From the NCBI GenBank assembly GCA_018136815.1, contig CM030934.1, positions 2,130,000-2,193,999 of the forward strand: a stretch of 64,000 nt of DNA, read 5' to 3'. A program made the translations under genes and the position numbers. Origin of the DNA: Isochrysis galbana (lineage: Eukaryota > Haptophyta > Isochrysidales > Isochrysidaceae). Within the stretch, counting starts at the first letter, position 1; the number at the start of each line of letters is the position of its first letter. Positions 43,833 through 54,290 of this stretch are shown in pieces. The notes under the pieces were generated by a model, which searched no databases, was not told the origin of the DNA, and saw only the letters and a list, made by a program, of their open reading frames with translations.

Positions 43833-44129
43833 TTAACACTGATCATATATGGCCTTAGAGCGTGTCCTTGAAGAAATTAAATCATTCATAGCACGACCCA
43901 CGTTTGTAGAATTCTCATCAACCGATGACGTAGCTTCCGGAGTAGGGTCATAGTCTTCCACGAAAGGCTCATACAAATCCTCGGGAACGGGAGGAGATGT
44001 TTGTTGATCAAAAGCGTCGACTAGGTCACCGCAGCGACGGAGGAGCTCGATGCGGTGCTCCCCCTGCATATACCCCACAAGCAATGCTAGCTCATCAGTT
44101 CTAGGAGAGGAGTGCATGCAGCATGCCAT
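43833..44129 (-). CDS. Hypothetical protein fragment
   Basis: 98 codons on minus (ELALLVGYMQGEHRIELLRRCGDLVDAFDQ, ending SRTRSKAIYDQC). Codon use is more AT-tolerant than the host genes nearby. A second frame just upstream (to ~44220) reads ECKACGITMNNERLLKMK, so the two could be one gene split by an intron or frameshift, possibly of mobile origin. No family recognised. Confidence 0.25.
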   Translation of the reverse strand: MACCMHSSPRTDELALLVGYMQGEHRIELLRRCGDLVDAFDQQTSPPVPEDLYEPFVEDYDPTPEATSSVDENSTNVGRAMNDLISSRTRSKAIYDQC

Positions 44130-44199
44130 GAGCTATGGTCTTCATCTTTAGAAGTCGTTCATTGTTCATTGTAATGCCACAAGCTTTGCATTCGTCAAA

Positions 44200-44338
44200 T
44201 CCATAAACCGAAGTTTATGGTCTCGGGCTGACGGCCGTTTTGGGGCGGCCCCGGTGGGGCGTCGTGACGGCAGGGGGCTAGGAGGTGGGAGCGGTCGGCG
44301 CGCGCTCCATCGCTGAATGAAACTATAACGATAGTTTT
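44200..44338 (-). mobile_element. LINE family A 5' end fragment
   Basis: Hairpin AAACTAT/ATAGTTT (44321-44338), then CAGCGATGGAGCGCGCGCC, giving MERAPTAPTS as at 4884. Breaks off after ~35 codons. Confidence 0.65.
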
Positions 44339-44880
44339 GAGATTCTTGGACTCGTAGGAGGGCTCACGGCGGCGTGAGTGGAAGGGGATAGCTGTATCTT
44401 TAACGGAGGCTCGGACTCGTACTCGGGAGATTTCTCGGGGTCCGGATTGGGCGGTAACTGTTTGGACTTGGCGGCCTTGAGGGACTCCCATGTTGGGTGC
44501 ACTGATGGTGGAGGTCTCCACCATGGGGAGGGCAGCTGAGCTGCCCTCCCACATGAGGTGCTCTTGGGTTGGGAGGGTTTCCCATTGTAGGAGGGGGTCT
44601 CAAAGACCTCCTGCATGCTACGCAGAGCCATGCTGGCAACCTGTTTGGTGCCAGTGCTCACCACCCCGCGCGCTCGCGCGGGTGTGGTTTGGATGGGCTG
44701 GATGTGCTTGGAGCGGGCTTTCTGACGAGCCGCCTCGAGCGGCGTGGGGTGTCCCAGGTGGGGCGCAGTGGCGAGGGTCGCTTGAGGCTCGGGAGCGGTC
44801 GCCGCACGCTCCATAGTTTGAACTATAGTAATCGTTTTTGAGGCCATCTGTAACATTTGTGTGCGCGTAGTCGTCGTGCT
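44339..44880 (-). mobile_element. LINE 5' end fragment, third variant
   Basis: Hairpin ATAGTT/AACTAT (44813-44826), then ATGGAGCGTGCGGC, giving MERAATAPEPQ and ~160 further residues rich in Pro, Ser and Lys. The MERA head is shared with families A and B but the body differs, suggesting a third family or a very divergent ORF1. Its tail runs straight into the head of the previous fragment, a tail-to-head join like the one at 20574. Confidence 0.6.
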
Positions 44881-45269
44881 CTAGACTTTCACGCAGCAAC
44901 TTGAACTTGAAAATGAAATATAAGCATATTATACAACTCCCCGTGGGTTGGGCTGGCCCGCCCCCCGCTTTTTCATTATGACAGTTTGGTTGAATCGTGT
45001 GGAGTAGTGCTGAGACGGTTCCTTTCGCCGGGCAGCCACGCATCCACTGACTAATATTCCCACCTGCCCAGTCCTCATTGGCCTCATGTGCAAGCTGCAT
45101 CGCAGGCGCTACGCAATGGAATGCCCAGACGGCAATGAGAAAGCCGGTCGTCCTCGCGCATGCACGCAACAAGATGGGGAGGCGTGAGCGACCTGCCACG
45201 CAGTCTGCTGCGTGCTACGCATGCTCGCTTTGCCCTCCGGCGCACCGCCACTTGCCCCCTCGTGCAGCA
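44881..45269. other. Short intergenic / possible 3' exons of the ArfGAP gene
   Basis: No independent gene seen. Further exons of the minus-strand ArfGAP-FYVE gene could lie here, because a donor-like GT follows the last FYVE cysteine pair. Confidence 0.3.
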
Positions 45270-45974
45270 TCACTTGCCGCTTCCCATCACCGCCGGCCCG
45301 ATGCCGGGCAGCGTGCGCGCTGGTCTTGGCACGCAGAGCACGCAATGACGCACCGGCACAGCCTTGCCAAGCTGAGATAGTGGCCGCGCCGACTCCTTCG
45401 GCGAGCACGGGCCGCAGACGCAGCGGCCGCATCTCCGGCAGTGGTGACGCCGTTCGAGCAGCCAGAATTTTCGCTTGCACAGCTGGCAGACGGGCGCCTC
45501 GGCGTCGGGCGTCCACTCGGCGCGCGTGCGTGCGCCGCCACTACGCTCACCTCCCGCCCTGGCAGGCGGTGGCTCCACGAGTCGGAGGTCGGTCGGTGGC
45601 TCGCTGCCCTGGACCTCGGCGAGCAGGATGCGCCTATACAGGTCTGCCGCTGGCGTGTGGTAGCGGAGGTCGAGATCGAGCTCGAGCCAGACGTGGCGAG
45701 GCACGCCGTTCTCCTCTAGGAAGCGGCGGAAGCGTGCATTTCCCCCCCGCGCGAGCAACGCCTCCTCGGCCGGCTTGAGCTCGTCAAGAGAGAGAGAGCG
45801 CACAAAGGAGATTTGGACGCCGAGAGCGCGGTGGGCGCCAGCGCAGCGCAGACAGAGGCGTACGGCGTGGGGGAGGGAGACCCACACATCGTCTGCGCAA
45901 GCTGCCTCGCACTCGAAGCAGCGAGTGTCTTCTTCCTCTGCGCGCAGCGAGGGGGGCGGCGGCGCCGACGCCAT
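45270..45974 (-). CDS. ArfGAP - FYVE domain protein
   Basis: 234 codons, single exon as seen. Residues ~17-130 are an ArfGAP domain: CFEC...CLRC zinc site and GAHRALGVQISFVRSLSLDE, which holds the arginine of the GTPase-activating loop. Residues ~150-215 are a FYVE finger with the full PI3P signature: WTPD (WxxD), CQLC, RRHHCRRCG and VRHCVLC. Together they predict an Arf GTPase-activating protein recruited to PI3P-rich endosomal membranes. The ~20 residues after the last cysteine look like intron read-through, so the true C-terminus may differ. Confidence 0.82.
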   Translation of the reverse strand: MASAPPPPSLRAEEEDTRCFECEAACADDVWVSLPHAVRLCLRCAGAHRALGVQISFVRSLSLDELKPAEEALLARGGNARFRRFLEENGVPRHVWLELDLDLRYHTPAADLYRRILLAEVQGSEPPTDLRLVEPPPARAGGERSGGARTRAEWTPDAEAPVCQLCKRKFWLLERRHHCRRCGRCVCGPCSPKESARPLSQLGKAVPVRHCVLCVPRPARTLPGIGPAVMGSGK

Positions 45975-46754
45975 CCGCGAGCGGCGGGCGGGAGGAGAGG
46001 GAGGAAGGCAGCGGGCAGGGTGGAGAGAGACAAGAGCGAGGGAGAGGGTGGAGGCGGGAGAGAGATCCCGGCGAGGGGTGGGGTGGCGGGGCGGGGCGGC
46101 GAGAGGAGAGAGAGTTGGAGAAGAGCTTCTCCTGGTATCTTCGCATCTACTGGCTCCCTCCTACTCTACTTTAGTCTGTCTACTACAAGTAGGTGGTACA
46201 AAAAATAGTCGAACGCGAACGCAACTCAAACTTTTTGACCGTTTGAACATAGTCAACTACCTACTACTCCCTTGACCCCCAAAGTGAACACTGTGAAAAA
46301 CACTGATAATTTTCCTCGCGCCGCGTACACGCGGCGCTCAACACCTCGCGGCTGTGCCGCGAACACACCCAACTCAAGGCGCGCGACAATGAACACCCGT
46401 CAACTATCAACTACATACTCAACCCCCCTAAAAAAGTGAACGCGCGTATTATTTTTACCACCTACTTGTAGAGTAGAGATGCAACCTATTCGAAAGGTTC
46501 TGCCTTTTGCCAATTCTACTATAGATGCACTGGCTTACTCCTACTTAATTTAGTCTGTCTACTAGAGATGCAATCTATTCGCTATTCGAAAGGTTCTGCG
46601 TTCTGCCTTTTGCCAATCCTATTGTACATTAGATGCGCCGTAGGCCGTAGGTCGCATTGGTGTGTACATTAGATGCGCCGTAGGCCGTAACTCACAGGCA
46701 GGTCCTTAGGCTAACGAGGGGAAGGGGGGGGAGAGAAGGTGCTCAGAGGGCAGA
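45975..46754. other. Intergenic with short direct repeats
   Basis: TTTAGTCTGTCTACTA occurs near 46170 and 46550, ATTCGAAAGGTTCTGC near 46490 and 46583, and TACATTAGATGCGCCGTAGGCCGTA near 46624 and 46666. No gene supported. Confidence 0.5.
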
Positions 46755-48415
46755 CTTAATAAGACCCGTAACAGGTTTGATTTGAGCAATCTGGATATCT
46801 GGTTGGAGTTCAGATTTGGTATCCAGATAGTATCTGGATACCTCTGGAGCTCATTAGGAATATCCAGATAGATACTGATAGTCGGGCAGACATGCCAGAT
46901 ATGCCAGATATTCGGAATATCCGGGTATTAGAAACTTATATTCTTATTCTCCCGGCCACCTTAAATAGATCGACGCCCCTCCGCCACCGTCGCCTCCACC
47001 GCCCTCACCGCCGCCTCCCTCACCGCCACCGCCTTCACCGCCGCCTCCCTCGCCACCGCCGCCTTCGCCGTCGCCTCCCTCGCCACCGCAGCCTTCGCCG
47101 CCGCCGCCTTCACCGCCGCCGCCTTCGCCGCCGCCGCCGTCACCACCGCCTCCCTCGCCGCCGCCGTCACCACCGCCTCCCTCGCCGCCACCGCCTTCAC
47201 CGCCGCCTCCCTCACCGCCGCCTCCCTCACCGCCGCCTCCCTCACCTCCGCCACCCTCACCACCGCCGCCGTCTCCGCAACCACCATCAATCACCACCGC
47301 CTCCCTCACCGCCGCCGCCTTCTCCCCCGCCTCCCTCCCCGCCACCGCCTTCACCGCCACCGCCCTCCCCGCCAGCCACCGCCTTCACCACCGCCGCCCT
47401 CGCCTCCGCCTCCCTCACCGCCGCCTCCCTCACCGCCGCCTCCCTCACCGCCGCCTCCCTCACCGCCGCCTCCCTCACCGCCGCCTCCCTCACCGCCGCC
47501 TCCCTCACCGCCGCCTCCCTCACCTTGCCACCCTCACCACCGCCGCCGTCTCCGCCACCACCATCACCACCGCCTCCCTCACCGCCGCCGCCTTCTCCCC
47601 CGCCTCCCTCCCTGCCACCGCCGTCACCATCGCCGCCTTCACCGCCGCCACGTGCAGCCGAACGAGGCCCCCTCGCCTCCTGCAATCCGCCTCCCGCAGA
47701 ACGTGCGGGAAGCCGGTCACTGCGTCGTCAACCTGCCACCCCTCCACACCGGGCACGAAAAGCTGCCTGTGCGGGTGCGGTCGCCCCCGGAGCGGGCGGA
47801 AGCCGGCCCTCGTCACCTCCGCGTTCGGCTTCACCGGCTGGGGGAGGAGGCGGAGACGCCCATCCGCGGAGGTGACGAGGGGGTGGAGAGGGGGGGGGGG
47901 GGGGAAGAGAGATTTACCGGCATCCATTTTCTCATGGTTAACTTTCTCATGGTAACCATCAACTCGCAAGACAGCCGTCGACGGCTGCGTGCCCCCCTCG
48001 GCTCTCCGCTCACTCCCTTGTGATAACATGAATAAGTATGATGTTTTATGTAATTACATGATGTTAGTAGCTACTCGCCCTCTCCCTCTCGATCCATAAT
48101 ACAAGCAAACACTTCAGCGCGCGGAGACAGATGTCCGTTGTCATACGAAAACAGGAGTTTCATTGAAGAATACCAAATGAAGGGGAACGGAGCGAGAGAG
48201 ATCGAATTGAGGCGATTCTCAACAACGGTATCTGGATATATGACGGATAACCGGGTACCTGGAAGTATCTGGTATGCCAGGGTTTACTATCTGGATATCC
48301 GGCTGCCTGGTAGCGCGGCGCACGATCCCTATCTGGATACCTGGATCCGTCTACTTAATGCGCAAAGATACCTATTATCTAGATATCTGGTAAACCGGTT
48401 ACGGGTCTTAAGACT
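46755..48415. mobile_element. TIR-bounded unit with subterminal TATCCAGATA motifs and a Pro-rich minisatellite
   Basis: TAAGACCCGTAACAGGTTT at 46760-46778 is matched, inverted, by TAAGACCCGTAACCGGTTT at 48410-48392 (18 of 19). Both inner flanks (46785-46945 and 48225-48400) are packed with ATCTGGATA/TATCCAGAT words. The middle holds the minisatellite and a GC-rich frame (47652-48023). No transposase recognised. TTAA lies near both outer edges. Superfamily unknown. Confidence 0.5.
46975..47650 (+). repeat. 15-bp minisatellite (CCGCCTCCCTCACCG)n
   Basis: Near-perfect at 47400-47520 and looser on either side; a ~280-bp higher-order duplication is visible (47240-47340 versus 47520-47620). One plus frame reads (SPPPP)n, the motif of extensin and pherophorin cell-wall proteins. 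It opens just after AAATAG at ~46967, which could be a splice acceptor. No complete gene can be supported. Confidence 0.85.
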
Positions 48416-50127
48416 TAAGGATATTGAAGCAATCGGTTGGGAGAATCTACAATACACTGATTACAATCATTCGCAAGAGGTGTGTGGGTGTGGGTAGGTG
48501 GGCGTGGGCCGACCCATGGGGTAGGGCGGTGTATGGAGTAGCGAGCAGTGAGGGAGTAGTTGTAGTTGGCCCCGGCAAGCAAGAGTTTCGCTCCAGACCC
48601 ACCCAAATTTCGTTTTGATATTTCGCGTCCGTTGGAGCAAATTTTGAGCTTCACCTACCCAAATTTTGTTGATATTTTGAAGGAAATTTTCTTTGTTGAA
48701 GGGGGGCAGCAATCACGCAACGACGGCGGGACGCGTACGGGAGTAGTGAGGTCTGGTTCTAGGCGGGACCTCCCTCATCCCTCCTTCCCTCCCTCCCTCC
48801 CTCTCTCCTCTCTCCCTCCCTCCCCCAGACCCCAGATGTTTGCCAGAGCTGGCGAGGGTGGCGATCGGATACCGAGGGGGGGGCACGGCTGGGAGCGGCT
48901 CGGCACCCTCCTGGTTCCGGCCAAGGGGCGGGGGGCGCTCCCCCTCTCCTGCTGTGTCGGTGGCCCCGCCAGTCGTCCGCTAGTTGTCGGTCGGGAGTAC
49001 GTAAAGAACGGCCGACGGCGCCTCTTCTCCTCCCCGTCTTCCCTTCTCTCTCCCTCCTCCTCTTCCCTCGCCCGAGGGCGAGATAGATGCCGGTCCCCTC
49101 CCCCCCCCCCCCCCCCTTTTTTTTTTTCGGTTCTCTCCGTGTCGCCGCCCTGCCGTCGGAGAGAGAGGGGGGGGGGGGGGGGGGGGCGGGGGAGAGAGAG
49201 GGGGGGGGGGGGGCGGGGGGGGCGATTGAGAGAGTGTGGGAGCAGTCAGTGTGTCACAGGAAGAAAGAAGAAAGGGGCCGACTACGGGAAAGGAAGATGA
49301 GAGTGGGAGAGAGCGAGGTCTCTAGAGTGTAATGTTCGTGTAGGGGGAGAGAGGGACATCATGGGGGAAGGGAAGGACACATCTAGTGCAGAAAAGGGAC
49401 AGAGAAATGGAGAATTCTCCGCTCAGCCCACCATGAGGAGAGGGGAGGGATAGATTTGAGAGAAGTCGCGCAGAATATTTTAACCGTCTCCTCGAAAGCG
49501 CATCTTTGCCGTGGGAGAGAGAGAGAGACAGAGTGAAGGAGTCGTAGTGAGAGAGAGAGAGAGAGAGAGGGAGACAGGAGTAAGGGAGGAGCGACCGTTA
49601 GTTATTCTTGGGGAACGGTGTGGGAGGGCGTGCGAAGATCCGTATGAGCGAGAGATGGAGGGGTGAGAAAAGGGGCCAGAAGAGGGAGATTGGGAGGAGC
49701 GAGAGGGCCTCGGCTCTCTTCTTCTCCCTCTCGCTCTCTCTTCTGTCTTTGGCCTCTCTCCTTCATGTCTCCCTCGCATCCCCTCCCCCCCTTCCCCCTC
49801 TCCCCCCCCCCCACTCTCTTCTCGCGCCCGCCGCCGCCCCCTCTCTCCCGTGCGGTGATGACGCCCCGCCCCTCCCCGCTGTTATATAATACTCTGCTTC
49901 CGGCAGATTCTTTCCCCCCCCCGCTCGTCCCCCGCACCCTCGCAAGGGAGAGAGGGGGGGGAGGGGGGAGTCAACGGGAAGAGAGAAGAGAGAAGAGAGA
50001 GAGGGAGAGAGAAGAGAGAGAGAGAGGGAGAAGAGAGAGGAGAGAGAGAGAGAGGGAGGGAGGGAGAGAGAGAGAGAGAGAGAGAGAGACCCCCTTCCCC
50101 CCCACCCCCCGTCCCCCTCCCTTGAGA
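48416..50127. other. Intergenic, homopolymer- and microsatellite-rich
   Basis: C/T-run near 49098-49130, G-runs at 49168-49222, (GA)n near 49508-49570, and purine-rich GAGAGG repeats at 49935-50090 leading to the CBS gene. Long frames here are low-complexity artefacts. Confidence 0.6.
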
Positions 50128-51980
50128 ATGAACTCCTCTGCCCGTGAGGCTCTGATGGCTCTGATCGAGCACTCGGCGACACACGGATACCATCCCCCCC
50201 CTCCCTCCCTCTCTTCTCCCTCCCCCTCGCCCACATCCGCCCTCGCACCCTCCTCCCCAAAGGCCTCCCCAAAGGGACGCTCGGTATCACAGCTCCGCCC
50301 TCGGGCAGCAGTCCATCTCTCCAGTGAGCTCTCTGTCGCAGAAGCCGCAAAGCAGATGGCCAACGCAAACGCTGATGCCGCGCTCATCATCGGTGCGCCA
50401 CTCTTCCACACGCGCCCCTCCCCTCGCCTCCCCCTCCCCTCGGACTTTTCTTTCCCTCACGTAGTGGCCGCACTCCCCCACGCTGCTCCATCCCTCGCGA
50501 TCGCACCTCCCCTCGCGATCGCACCTCACGCACACACACACATGCTTACTCACTCGCGCGCGGCTCCGCTCCGGCGCTCACCCCGCAGGCGAGGACGACC
50601 GCGTCGACGGCATCTTCACTGACCGCGACCTCGCCTTCCGCGTCATTGGCGCCGGCCTAGATCCTCGCCGCACGCGCGTCAGCTCGGTGATGACTGAGTC
50701 GCCGCAGTGTGTGATGGACGACGAGCCCGCACTCACGGCGATTTCGCTCATGATCGAAGGAGGCTTCCGGCACGTGCCCGTCGTCGACTCCACCGAGAGC
50801 GTCGTCGGCCTGCTCGACGTGGCCAAGTGCCTGCACGACGCCATCTCGAGTGTAGAGTTGGGCGACCTCTCGGGCGCGCAGCGCTCGGTGCGAGAGCTGC
50901 TCGCCTCGCGGCAGCCAGCGACCAGTGGCGGGCGACCAATTACGGTTGAGCCGACGGCGTCGGTGCAGGCCGCGGCCAAGCTGATGGCCACGCACCCAGA
51001 CGTGCCCGCGCTGCTCGTCGCCGGCGGCGGAACCCGTGGCCGCGCGTGCACCGGCATTCTCACGCCGAAGGACCTGCTCAACCGCGTCATCGCCGTCGGC
51101 GGCTCCGTCACGCGCACCACGGTGGAGAGCGTCATGACACCGAACCCGGCGCACGTCGACGAGGCGGCACCGCTGCTCACCGCTCTCCACTTGCTCCAGG
51201 TGCGGCGCCACACCACGCATTAGCGCGCTGTTCTCGCGCGCTGTTCCCGCGCGCTGTTCCCGCGCGCGCCGCCCTTGTTCCGCCGCGGCTGTCCACCGTC
51301 ACCCCCCCCCCCCCCCCCTTCCCCAGGGCTCCGGCTTCCGCCACCTACCGGTGGTGTCGAGCGACGGCTCACGTCCCCTCGGCGTGCTCGACGTACTCTC
51401 GCTGCTCGAGGGCTGCCTTGTGAGCGGCGACGGCGTTGTTGCCTCGCCGATGCTGCAGCAGCGCAATAATTGCGCCCCCCCATCTGCCGCAGGCGACCAC
51501 ACGCCGCACGCGGTGTCGCCGCCGTTTGGCACGCCGCTCGCGCCCGGCTTCTTCCTCTTCAAGGTGTCTGTCGCGACGGGCGCGGGCACGGAGCGCGTGC
51601 TGCGCCTGCGCTCTGCTGAGGATTCGCTCAACGCCCTCACTGCGTCGGTCGGGGCCAAGCTACGCGCTAAGCGCCGCGAAGTCATCCTCACTGGCAAGGT
51701 CGACGACGCGAGCGCTCTGCTCCCGCTCGGCACCGACGCCGAGCTCTCCGCAGCAGTCGCGGCTGCCCGCGCCGCGGGCCGCGATCGCCTCCTCGTTTTC
51801 GCTTCCCTGGGCGACGATGCTGGCTCCTTCCTTCCCTCGCCACGCGCCGCCACCGCCATCGTGCGCAAGCTATTCGAGAAGGAGGCGGCCTCGACTGACA
51901 AGCGGCAGCTGGCGGCAGGCGCAGCGCTCGCTGCGGCGGCCCTAGTCGGCGTGGGTCTCGCCCTTCGGCGCGGCCACTGA
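50128..51980 (+). CDS. Four-CBS / PB1 / C-terminal membrane-anchor protein (CBSCBSPB type)
   Basis: Three exons: 50128-50392, 50589-51199, 51327-51980; GT-AG introns; 509 residues. Two CBS pairs (SELSVAEAAKQMANANADAALI, DGIFTDRDLAFRVI, SVMTESPQCVMDDEPALTAISLMIEGGFRHVPVVD; SVQAAAKLMATHPDVPALLVAG, TGILTPKDLLNRVI, GSGFRHLPVVSSDG). A PB1-like fold follows at ~385-465 (FFLFKVSVATG, RVLRLRSAEDS, DRLLVFASLGDD), then a hydrophobic Ala/Leu/Val segment near the end (ALAAAALVGVGLAL). This is the architecture of plant CBSCBSPB proteins. CBS pairs usually sense adenine nucleotides and PB1 mediates pairing; the role here is not known. Confidence 0.88.
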
Positions 51981-52318
51981 GTTCCTGGCTAAGACTATGC
52001 CCCGGCGGGTCGCACCACGCACGTCTCCCTCGAAGCGCCTCGCTGTGTCGCCATGCGACACCCTGCAGGTGGCAAAGCGGCCGATGTGAAGCTGGCTTCG
52101 AGCTGGCAATCAGCGTAGCACGCCGGGCGACGCCTTGCACTCTGCGTAGGTGCGGCGGCTGTATACACACCTAAGAGGCCGCACCGCACACGCGCGTGCG
52201 CGGCTCGTGCCGAACAATGGGGGGTGTTGAACACTGCATGAGCGCCCGTGAGGCGGCGCTTGCTTGTCGATATGCTGTTCGAGTGCCCAAATGATCGAAA
52301 CGCTCGTTTATTTTTCAG

Positions 52319-52580
52319 GCGGCACCCATGCGCAGCGAACGCGCTGCGTCGCTCCATCCGGCGGGTGCCGCTTGTCCAGTTTCTAGAAGATGGAAGTAAA
52401 GATGCTTGTGGCGTGTTGTGTCGCTAACATAGAAGTGAGCTCCCAGTACTGCGGCACCCATGCGCAGCGAACGCGCTGCGTCGCTCCATCCGGCGGGTGC
52501 TGCTTGTTCAGTTTCTAGATGGAAGTTCAGATGCTTGTGGCGTGTTGTGTTGCTAACATAGAAGTGAGCTCCCAGTACTC
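52319..52580. repeat. 132-bp tandem duplication
   Basis: Two ~95% identical units (52319-52450, 52451-52580) starting GCGGCACCCATGCGCAGCG and ending GAGCTCCCAGTACT. A minus-strand frame runs through both, but the family is unknown. Confidence 0.85.
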
Positions 52581-52754
52581 TCGCGTCGTTCTTGCGCCTC
52601 GGCACTACATCAGTGTGCGTGCGACTGTCAGAGCGGGGTCTCCTCGCGCTCCCGGAAGTAATTGAGAGTGAGTGCCCCCGTGTGGCGTGGCCCTTCCTCC
52701 CTCTTCGCCTGATTCCGCGGAGGTGATGCGAGCGCGCAAGATGGAAGATGGAAG

Positions 52755-52904
52755 ATGGCGCGGCTCCGCGTCACATACGAGTCGAGCCATGCCGCCTTGA
52801 CTGAAGAAGAAGCGGAGGCGGAGATGCGAGCGCAGGTGCGAAGCCGCAGGCGGAAGACAGAGGAGGCGGCGGTGGCCAAGCTGTGGGGCGCCAAGCAGCT
52901 GTAG
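52755..52904 (+). CDS. Possible small basic/acidic helical protein or terminal exon
   Basis: 49 codons, MARLRVTYESSHAALTEEE ... VAKLWGAKQL, a charged helix with plausible coding character. Could be the last exon of an unseen gene. Weak support. Confidence 0.25.
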   Translation: MARLRVTYESSHAALTEEEAEAEMRAQVRSRRRKTEEAAVAKLWGAKQL

Positions 52905-53000
52905 TAGCCTATCCCCTATGTTTATGAGAGTGAGTGTGTGTGCCAGTACTTGTCCCTAGACAATTAACAATCGCATTGACAAATGCAACTTTGGCAATGA

Positions 53001-53808
53001 CAAAAAAAAACTTCCTGAAGATTCGGGGCTACTCGCCTACTAGCTATGGGTCACACCTATGCCTTCGCTATCTACATCGCCCTAAACTTCCCTCCCTCCA
53101 CCTCTTTCCCTGCCCCCCTTCTTTCCTTTTTCTTCGGTTTCCGGGGTCCGGCCTCGGTACACTACCTGAGGCCTGGTTCGGAGTGTGGGGCTCGGGCAGG
53201 CCTTTTGAGTTTGTCAGTAGTGCTGTGTGTATCTGTGTCTATCTGTCTTCGTCTTGTTTGTTTTAGTTAGGTCCGGGTCCTAATGTCTCTGGTATCGGTT
53301 TTGAGTGGCGTGCCAAAGCTTCAATTGCTATGGTTGTCATGCTCCTTGATCTCCTCGACGGCGTGGACGATCCCCAGCTTGGTGGTTAGTGCCACTAGCT
53401 CCGCACTGGGCCTAAGTCCGCCTTTGTCGTTTCTGTTAAAGATGGGTCTCAAGTCGTTCATGTCTATCCTTTTCTCGGGTTGCCTGCCCATGCCCGCCTG
53501 GGCGGTTCTCGCCGGATCAGTTTTTTTTTGCGAATAGGAGTGCTTTGCTCAGCAAGGCATATCTCTCTATGGTTCTGCTTATCAGTATTGATTCTTCCGA
53601 AAATTTTAAACCGTCGTAATGTATCCTATAGAAGTCCGTGATTATATATCTCCACCCACCTGACTGGGGACTGGGGGGGTCGTCCTGGCGCGGTCGCTTC
53701 GGCGACAGCGGCGTGTCCGTGAGCTCTTCGTCCATCATGGCGAGGGCAGCGGCAGCGAGAGCGGGCGGCGGCGCGCGCTCATTGACCCTATCGTTTTAAC
53801 GATAGTTG
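53001..53808 (-). mobile_element. LINE family B derivative with both ends and 14-bp target duplication
   Basis: Flanked by perfect AACTTTGGCAATGA (52987-53000, 53809-53822). On minus it has the head hairpin (53788-53805) and the start of ORF1 (DTPLSPKRPRQDDPP), then jumps to the ORF2 C-terminus (GGWRYIITDFYRIHYDG; MNDLRPIFNRNDKGG; KLGIVHAVEEIKEHDN), then a 3' UTR and T-rich tail. All enzyme domains are absent. It inserted as an 808-bp unit. Confidence 0.8.
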
Positions 53809-53822
53809 AACTTTGGCAATGA

Positions 53823-54206
53823 GCAATGACAATGTAGCTGTTTATGTTTATGGTCTCCGGCTCGGGTTTATGATCTCCGGCTGAGGCTCGTTGAGGCACG
53901 CCTCGCGCGACCACAACCAACATAGAAGACGGTATATTACGAAGAAGGCTCGTACTCATGCCGAAATATTCATGCCAAAAGGCCTGAATACAACAGTGTC
54001 TCGCTATTCGCGGTGACGCGTGGGCGTGGCGCGGTGGCTCTTGCGCCCACCTGGTTGGGCGGGTCGTCTTGGCTCTTGGCGCGGTCGCTTCGGGCTTCGG
54101 GCCGACAGAGGCGCGTCCATGAGTGTATCGTCCATCGCGGCCGAGGGCGGCGGCGGCGAGGGAGGGAGGCGACGCGCGCCCCATGACCCTATCGTTTTGC
54201 CGATAG
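53823..54206 (-). mobile_element. LINE family B 5' end fragment
   Basis: Head hairpin at 54189-54206, then an ORF1 start with SAAMDDTLMDAPLS and SPKRPRQEP. Decays toward 53823, where an ETIN-like segment resembles the end of the fragment at 44200. Confidence 0.6.
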
Positions 54207-54290
54207 TTGGGGTAGTTAGGGTTAGGAGTAGCACAAGCAATCTGCCGCACGCCGCGCGAGCGCAGCTGTTAGTTTTTAAAGATTGTTTTC
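54207..54290 (+). mobile_element. LINE family A 3' end stub
   Basis: GTAGTTAGG, AGTAGCACAAGCAATCTGCC, GCACGCCGCGCGAGCGCAGC, then TTTTTAAAGATTG: the last ~85 bases of the family A 3' UTR, a heavily truncated insertion. Confidence 0.6.

Noticed and set aside
46975-47650. CRISPR-like array
   Set aside because: Units are contiguous 15-mers without spacers, in eukaryotic DNA.
46892-47875. 327-codon plus-strand frame over the minisatellite
   Set aside because: The frame arises from the 15-bp repeat (all three frames stay open) and shifts between repeat blocks; not supported as a gene.
49663-50622. 319-codon plus frame running into the CBS gene
   Set aside because: The upstream part is microsatellite-coded Arg/Glu and Pro/Ser; only the segment from 50128 is the true first exon, and the frame past 50392 is intron.
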